Shown one piece after another: positions 5,413 through 9,068 of a DNA stretch of 9,068 bases. Origin of the DNA: Clostridia bacterium (GTDB lineage: Bacteria > Bacillota > Clostridia > Oscillospirales > Acutalibacteraceae); assembly GCA_017939855.1 (NCBI GenBank), contig JAGAZW010000230.1, positions 1 to 9,068 of the forward strand, read 5' to 3'. Below the pieces are notes generated by a model. The model was not told the DNA's origin, searched no databases, and saw only the letters and a program-made list of their open reading frames with translations. Within the stretch, counting starts at the first letter, position 1. Every line of letters starts with the position of its first letter. Position numbers and translations under genes: made by a program.

Positions 5413-6837
5413 ATGGGCGGATTTTTCGGTGCAGTCAGTAAAAGCGATGCAATATATGATGTGTTTTTTGGTACTGACTATCACTCACATTTAGGAACTC
5501 GCCGTGCAGGTATGGCTGCCTTTGACAGCGAAATCGGCCTGCAAAGAGAAATCCATAATATTCAAAATTCACCTTTCAGAACAAAATTTGACGATGTTTT
5601 TGATGAAATGAAAGGTAATGCGGCAATAGGTTGCATAAGTGATTTTGAACCGCAACCGCTTATAATGCGTTCAAATATAGGTGTTTATGCTATCTGTTTT
5701 ATAGGTAAGATTAACAACGCAGAGTCGCTCATTAAGCAGTATCTTGCTTTCACAAGCGGACATTTTTCTGGAATGACAGGCGGAAAGGTTAATAATACCG
5801 AGCTTGTTGCAGCTCTTATAAATCAGAAAAACACCTTTGCCGAAGGTATAAAGTTTGCACAACTCTCTATCGACGGTGCCGCTTCAATCCTCATACTCAC
5901 AGGCGACGGTAAAATTATCGCCGCCCGTGATCGTTTAGGAAGGCTTCCCGTACATATAGGCAAAAAAGAGGATGGATACTGTGTTTCTTTTGAATCCTTC
6001 GCCTACGAGAAATTGGGTTATCAATTAGAAAAGGAATTGGGTCCGGGTGAAATCGTAGAGATTTGTTCGGACAGTATGGTGCAGCTTTCAGAACCTCAAA
6101 AAGAAATGAAGATATGCTCTTTTCTGTGGAGTTACTACGGCTTCCCAACCACATCCTATGAAGGCGTTAATGTTGAAGTTATGCGTTATCGTAACGGTGA
6201 AATTCTGGCAAAAAGCGATATAGAAAAAGGAAATGCTAAGGATATAGATTATGTGGGAGGCGTACCTGATTCAGGAACACCTCATGCAATAGGCTATGCA
6301 AACGAAAGTCACCACCGTTTTGCCCGTGCATTCATTAAATATACACCTACCTGGGCGAGAAGCTTTATTCCCAACAAACAGGCAGAACGCAATAAAATTG
6401 CCAAAATGAAGCAGATACCCGTTCACGATTTAATAAAGGATAAAAATCTGCTTTTTGTAGACGATTCAATTGTAAGAGGCACTCAGCTTAAGGGTACGGT
6501 TGATTTTCTATACAATAACGGTGCGAAATCAGTACATATGCGTTCGGCTTGTCCTCCCATAATGTATAGCTGTAAATATCTTAATTTTTCCACAGCCAAC
6601 GATGAAATGGAACTCATAGCCCGCAGGGTGATAATGGAGCTTGAAGGCGAAGAGGGATTTAATTATATTGATGAATATAGCGACGGCTCAACCGAGAGGG
6701 GCAAGAATTTAAGAAAGTATATATGCGAAAAATTCAATTTTGCATCACTTGAATTCCAATCTATAGACGGTATCGTTGAAGCAATCGGTTTACCCAAGGA
6801 ATGCCTTTGCACATATTGTTGGGACGGTAAGGGCTAA
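5413..6837 (+). CDS. purF: PurF-like amidophosphoribosyltransferase with a degenerate glutaminase domain
   Basis: PurF makes phosphoribosylamine from PRPP and glutamine, the first committed purine step. The protein is 474 residues, normal length. The C-terminal transferase half looks intact: GVPDSGTPHAIGYA (282-295) and the PRPP loop LLFVDDSIVRGT (346-357) with Asp350 and Asp351. Cys235, Cys387, Cys466 and Cys469 align with the [4Fe-4S] ligands of B. subtilis-type PurF. The N-terminal Ntn domain is abnormal. It starts MGGFFG instead of MCG or a processed Cys-Gly, so the nucleophile Cys is Gly2. The glutamine-binding R-Y-S-T is CISDFE (74-79), the oxyanion H-N-G-N is FIGK (96-99), and S-D-T-E is NNTE (127-130). 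The codon before ATG is a stop and an AGGAG lies seven bases upstream, so no alternative start restores a Cys. Its operon position is that of the true purF. It may use free NH3 or a partner glutaminase. Confidence 0.9.
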   Translation: MGGFFGAVSKSDAIYDVFFGTDYHSHLGTRRAGMAAFDSEIGLQREIHNIQNSPFRTKFDDVFDEMKGNAAIGCISDFEPQPLIMRSNIGVYAICFIGKINNAESLIKQYLAFTSGHFSGMTGGKVNNTELVAALINQKNTFAEGIKFAQLSIDGAASILILTGDGKIIAARDRLGRLPVHIGKKEDGYCVSFESFAYEKLGYQLEKELGPGEIVEICSDSMVQLSEPQKEMKICSFLWSYYGFPTTSYEGVNVEVMRYRNGEILAKSDIEKGNAKDIDYVGGVPDSGTPHAIGYANESHHRFARAFIKYTPTWARSFIPNKQAERNKIAKMKQIPVHDLIKDKNLLFVDDSIVRGTQLKGTVDFLYNNGAKSVHMRSACPPIMYSCKYLNFSTANDEMELIARRVIMELEGEEGFNYIDEYSDGSTERGKNLRKYICEKFNFASLEFQSIDGIVEAIGLPKECLCTYCWDGKG

Positions 6838-6863
6838 AAACTAAAAAAAGGAAGTATTTTGTG

Positions 6864-7904
6864 ATGAGTATACAATCTAAATCTGACAGTTACGCAGCGG
6901 CGGGGGTTGATATTACCGCCGGATACAAAGCAGTGGAACTTATGAAAAAACATATAGGCAGAACACGAAATGCAGGTTGTCTTGATGATGTAGGCGGTTT
7001 TGGTGGCTGTTTTGGTCTTCCCATAGCAGGTATGGAAGAACCAGTACTCGTAAGCGGCACCGACGGTTGTGGTACTAAAGTTAAACTTGCCATTCTAATG
7101 GACAAGCACGATACAATTGGTGTTGATGCGGTTGCTATGTGTGTTAATGATATTATCTGTGTTGGCGCAAAACCGTTATTTTTCCTAGATTATATTGCTT
7201 GTGGTAAGAATGTTCCCGAAAAAATAGCTGAAATCGTTAGCGGTGTGGCAGAAGGGTGCGTACAGTCAGGTGCTGCACTTATTGGAGGAGAAACAGCAGA
7301 GCATCCCGGTATGATGCCCATAGACGATTATGACCTTGCAGGTTTTGCGGTTGGTATTGTGGATAAGAAAAAGATTCTTGATAATACCACAATGGAAGAA
7401 GATGATGTTATTATTGCGCTTCCTTCATCTGGTGTTCATTCCAACGGTTTTTCACTCGTTCGTAAGGTTTTTGATATAGAAAACTGCGATTTAAATAAAA
7501 CCTATGATGAACTTGGCGGCAAAACCCTTGGTGAAACATTGCTTACTCCCACAAAAATTTATGTAAAACCTGTTCTTGATTTGATAGAAAATGTCAAGGT
7601 TCGTGCCATTTCCCATATCACAGGTGGCGGATTTTATGAGAACATTCCGAGAAGTATACCTGACGGTTTCGGCGCAGTGATTGATAAATCAGCAGTTAAA
7701 ATACTCCCCATATTTAACCTGATTTCAAAGGTTGGTAACATACCTGAGCGTGATATGTTCAACACCTTTAATATGGGCGTCGGTATGAGCATTGTAGTTG
7801 CTAAGGAAGACGCTGAAAAAGCCCTTGAAATCTTGAAAGAAAACGGCGAAGATGCTTATGTAATCGGTAAGGTTATTAAATCCGACGAAAAGGTGACTTT
7901 ATGA
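6864..7904 (+). CDS. purM: Phosphoribosylformylglycinamidine cyclo-ligase (AIR synthetase)
   Basis: ATP-dependent ring closure of FGAM to AIR. It is about 346 residues, the standard size. AGVDITAGYKAVELMKKH is the usual N-terminus, followed by GGFGGCFGLP (45-54 counted from the GTG at 6861) and SGTDGCGTKVKLA (65-77), the glycine-rich metal/ATP region. Then come DAVAMCVNDIICVGAKPLFF (89-108), GGETAEHPGMM (142-152), LPSSGVHSNGFSL (187-199) and HITGGGFYENIPR (252-264). All family blocks are present. A GTG at 6861 and an ATG at 6864 are adjacent; AAGGA ends 8 or 11 bases upstream respectively, and I prefer the ATG. The stop overlaps the purN start in ATGA, so the two are translationally coupled. 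It follows purF by about 26 bases, in the usual operon order. Confidence 0.97.
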   Translation: MSIQSKSDSYAAAGVDITAGYKAVELMKKHIGRTRNAGCLDDVGGFGGCFGLPIAGMEEPVLVSGTDGCGTKVKLAILMDKHDTIGVDAVAMCVNDIICVGAKPLFFLDYIACGKNVPEKIAEIVSGVAEGCVQSGAALIGGETAEHPGMMPIDDYDLAGFAVGIVDKKKILDNTTMEEDDVIIALPSSGVHSNGFSLVRKVFDIENCDLNKTYDELGGKTLGETLLTPTKIYVKPVLDLIENVKVRAISHITGGGFYENIPRSIPDGFGAVIDKSAVKILPIFNLISKVGNIPERDMFNTFNMGVGMSIVVAKEDAEKALEILKENGEDAYVIGKVIKSDEKVTL

Positions 7905-8497
7905 GCAAGGCAAGAATTGCAGTAATGGTGTCGGGTGGAGGCACCAATTTACAAGCGCTTATTGATGCTCAAAATTCAGGTATTATAACAAGCGGCAGTG
8001 TAAAACTTGTTATATCCAATAACCCCGATGCCTACGCACTGGAAAGGGCAAAAAAGGCAGGTATCCAAACGGCCGTTGTAAGCAAAAAACAATGTGGCAG
8101 TCAAGATATCTTTGAGGAAAAAATCAAAGAGATTTTATCTATCAAAAAGATCGATATTATTGTTCTTGCAGGCTTTATGTCAATTTTGAGCGCAAACTTT
8201 ACAAACGCATACCCTGAGAGAATAATAAATGTTCACCCGTCTCTTATTCCGTCATTTTGCGGAAAAGGTTTCTATGGACTTAAAGTCCACGAGGCTGCTT
8301 TGAAGTACGGTGTTAAGGTTACAGGTGCCACAGTTCATTTTGTAAACGAAATTCCTGATGGTGGGAAAATTATAATGCAAAAAGCAGTTGAGATTTTAGA
8401 GGGTGATACTCCTGAAACGCTCCAAAAAAGAGTTATGCAACAGGCTGAATGGAAGATATTGCCAGAGGCTGTCGAAAAAGTTTGTTCAGAAATTTAA
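7901..8497 (+). CDS. purN: Phosphoribosylglycinamide formyltransferase
   Basis: Transfers formyl from 10-formyl-tetrahydrofolate to GAR, giving FGAR. It is 198 residues, typical for the folate-dependent PurN. SGGGTNLQAL (11-20) is the phosphate-binding loop, and VISNNPDAYALERAKKAGI follows as in homologues. The catalytic block NVHPSLIPSF (110-119) supplies Asn110 and His112, and Asp153 in IPDGG matches the catalytic aspartate of E. coli PurN (Asp144). The ATG is part of an ATGA overlap with purM, so translation is probably by re-initiation or coupling; no good separate ribosome site is needed. Because it consumes 10-formyl-THF, it is a natural target of the upstream ZTP riboswitch, which responds when that cofactor runs low. 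No oddities seen. Confidence 0.97.
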   Translation: MSKARIAVMVSGGGTNLQALIDAQNSGIITSGSVKLVISNNPDAYALERAKKAGIQTAVVSKKQCGSQDIFEEKIKEILSIKKIDIIVLAGFMSILSANFTNAYPERIINVHPSLIPSFCGKGFYGLKVHEAALKYGVKVTGATVHFVNEIPDGGKIIMQKAVEILEGDTPETLQKRVMQQAEWKILPEAVEKVCSEI

Positions 8498-8514
8498 TTT
8501 ATATTTATTGATGT

Positions 8515-8520
8515 AGGTGG
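8515..8520 (+). promoter_or_regulatory. Ribosome binding site of the purO-like gene
   Basis: AGGTGG lies five bases before the ATG at 8526. It supports that start over the ATG at 8521, which touches the site and is out of frame with the long open frame. Confidence 0.6.
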
Positions 8521-8525
8521 ATGTT

Positions 8526-9068
8526 ATGGCTTTATTTGATTTAAAAACACATTTAGAAGGAAATTCTTACCCAGGCAGAGGAATAGTTATCGGTAAATCA
8601 AAAGACGGCAAAAGCGCAATGATTGCCTATTTTATAATGGGTAGAAGCGAAAATAGCCGCAATCGTGTATTTGAAAGCTTTGAGGGTGGTATGAGAACCA
8701 AGGCCTTTGACGAGTCTAAGCTTTCCGATCCCTCACTTATTATTTATAACCCCTATTTAACAACCAAAGGCGGTAATATAGATATTATCACCAACGGTGA
8801 CCAGACAAATACTATTTATGATTTTATAAACGACGGTAAGCACTTTGAAGATGCCTTAATGACCCGTGAGTTTGAGCCGGATGCTCCCAATTTCACTCCT
8901 CGAATTTCGGGTATTCTCTATTACTGTTTCCCAAGAAATACCTTCTGCTATAAGCTTTCTATCTTAAAGAGTGCCAATGGCAGAGGAGAGTCCTGTCGCA
9001 GATTTTTCTATGATTATATTCAGCCTGAAGATGGTATCGGTCACTTCATCCATACCTATAAATGCGAC
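8526..9068 (+). CDS. purO: PurO-like IMP cyclohydrolase, 3' end cut by window edge
   Basis: A 181-codon open frame runs to the window edge with no stop. It begins MALFDLKTHLEGNSYPGRG. I recognise the IMP cyclohydrolase PurO family, known first in archaea (for example Methanothermobacter). GRGIVIGKSKDG (18-28 region) parallels its GRFLVVGKTKEG, followed by SRNRVF (44-49) and NPYLTT (75-80). TNGDQTNTIYDFI (89-101) parallels TNGSHTDIIADKI, and FTPRISGIL (123-131) parallels the archaeal N-T-P-R-I block. The reaction is closure of FAICAR to IMP, the last step of the pathway. Bacteria usually do this with bifunctional PurH. This gene shows no PurH features, so the AICAR transformylase is expected as a separate protein, perhaps just downstream. 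It follows purN by 28 bases with no terminator, so it belongs to the riboswitch-controlled operon. The match is from memory of the archaeal sequence; the family call is strong, the enzymatic activity inferred. Confidence 0.85.
   Translation, partial: MALFDLKTHLEGNSYPGRGIVIGKSKDGKSAMIAYFIMGRSENSRNRVFESFEGGMRTKAFDESKLSDPSLIIYNPYLTTKGGNIDIITNGDQTNTIYDFINDGKHFEDALMTREFEPDAPNFTPRISGILYYCFPRNTFCYKLSILKSANGRGESCRRFFYDYIQPEDGIGHFIHTYKCD

Noticed and set aside
5413..5430. Loss of the PurF Cys as a sequencing error (GGC for TGC)
   Set aside because: Several other glutaminase residues are changed as well, so a single-base error cannot explain the pattern.
5915..6154. Minus-strand open frame inside purF
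   Set aside because: It lies wholly antisense to purF coding sequence with no motif, ribosome site or promoter; the same applies to the short antisense frames at 210-401, 4995-5201, 5302-5484, 5671-5862 and 6890-7105.

Overview
The window is a dense, single-strand block of nucleotide-biosynthesis genes. It reads as a chromosomal core-metabolism region of an AT-rich, Gram-positive, probably anaerobic Firmicute. Clostridia of the Oscillospiraceae/Ruminococcaceae kind are my best guess. That rests on strong AGGAG-type ribosome binding sites, the organisation of the purine operon, a [4Fe-4S]-type PurF and the flavour of several enzymes. The taxonomy is inference. Every gene lies on the + strand, and I see no transposons, phage genes, CRISPR, tRNA or rRNA.

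Region 1 (1-3984) holds the pyrimidine genes plus one guanine-nucleotide gene: pyrF (5' end cut by the window edge), pyrE, pyrB and guaB. They are closely packed and look co-transcribed from a promoter outside the window. PyrB carries a C-terminal four-cysteine zinc ribbon like the C-terminal half of the ATCase regulatory chain PyrI, but without PyrI's nucleotide-binding half. GuaB closely resembles, from memory, the IMP dehydrogenase of the protozoan Tritrichomonas foetus, with the same active-site numbering.

Region 2 (3985-4179) is regulatory. It has a consensus extended -10 sigma-A promoter, a leader RNA that I fold as a ZTP/ZMP (pfl-motif) riboswitch, and an intrinsic terminator whose 5' arm overlaps the riboswitch 3' domain. 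This is the layout of an ON switch that senses the purine intermediate ZMP/AICAR and its triphosphate.

Region 3 (4180-9068) is the purine operon: purE, purC, purF, purM, purN and a 3'-truncated purO-like IMP cyclohydrolase. The PurF-like protein keeps its phosphoribosyltransferase and Fe-S cysteines but has lost the catalytic Cys and other glutaminase residues. It may therefore use free ammonia or a separate glutaminase. The last gene resembles archaeal PurO, not bacterial bifunctional PurH. AICAR transformylation is then expected from a separate protein, and the riboswitch would report on the substrate of that step.

The genes are ordinary in name but several have unusual architecture. The best candidates for something under-described are the glutaminase-dead PurF, the PyrB-zinc-ribbon fusion and the use of a PurO-type enzyme in a bacterial operon controlled by a ZTP riboswitch.
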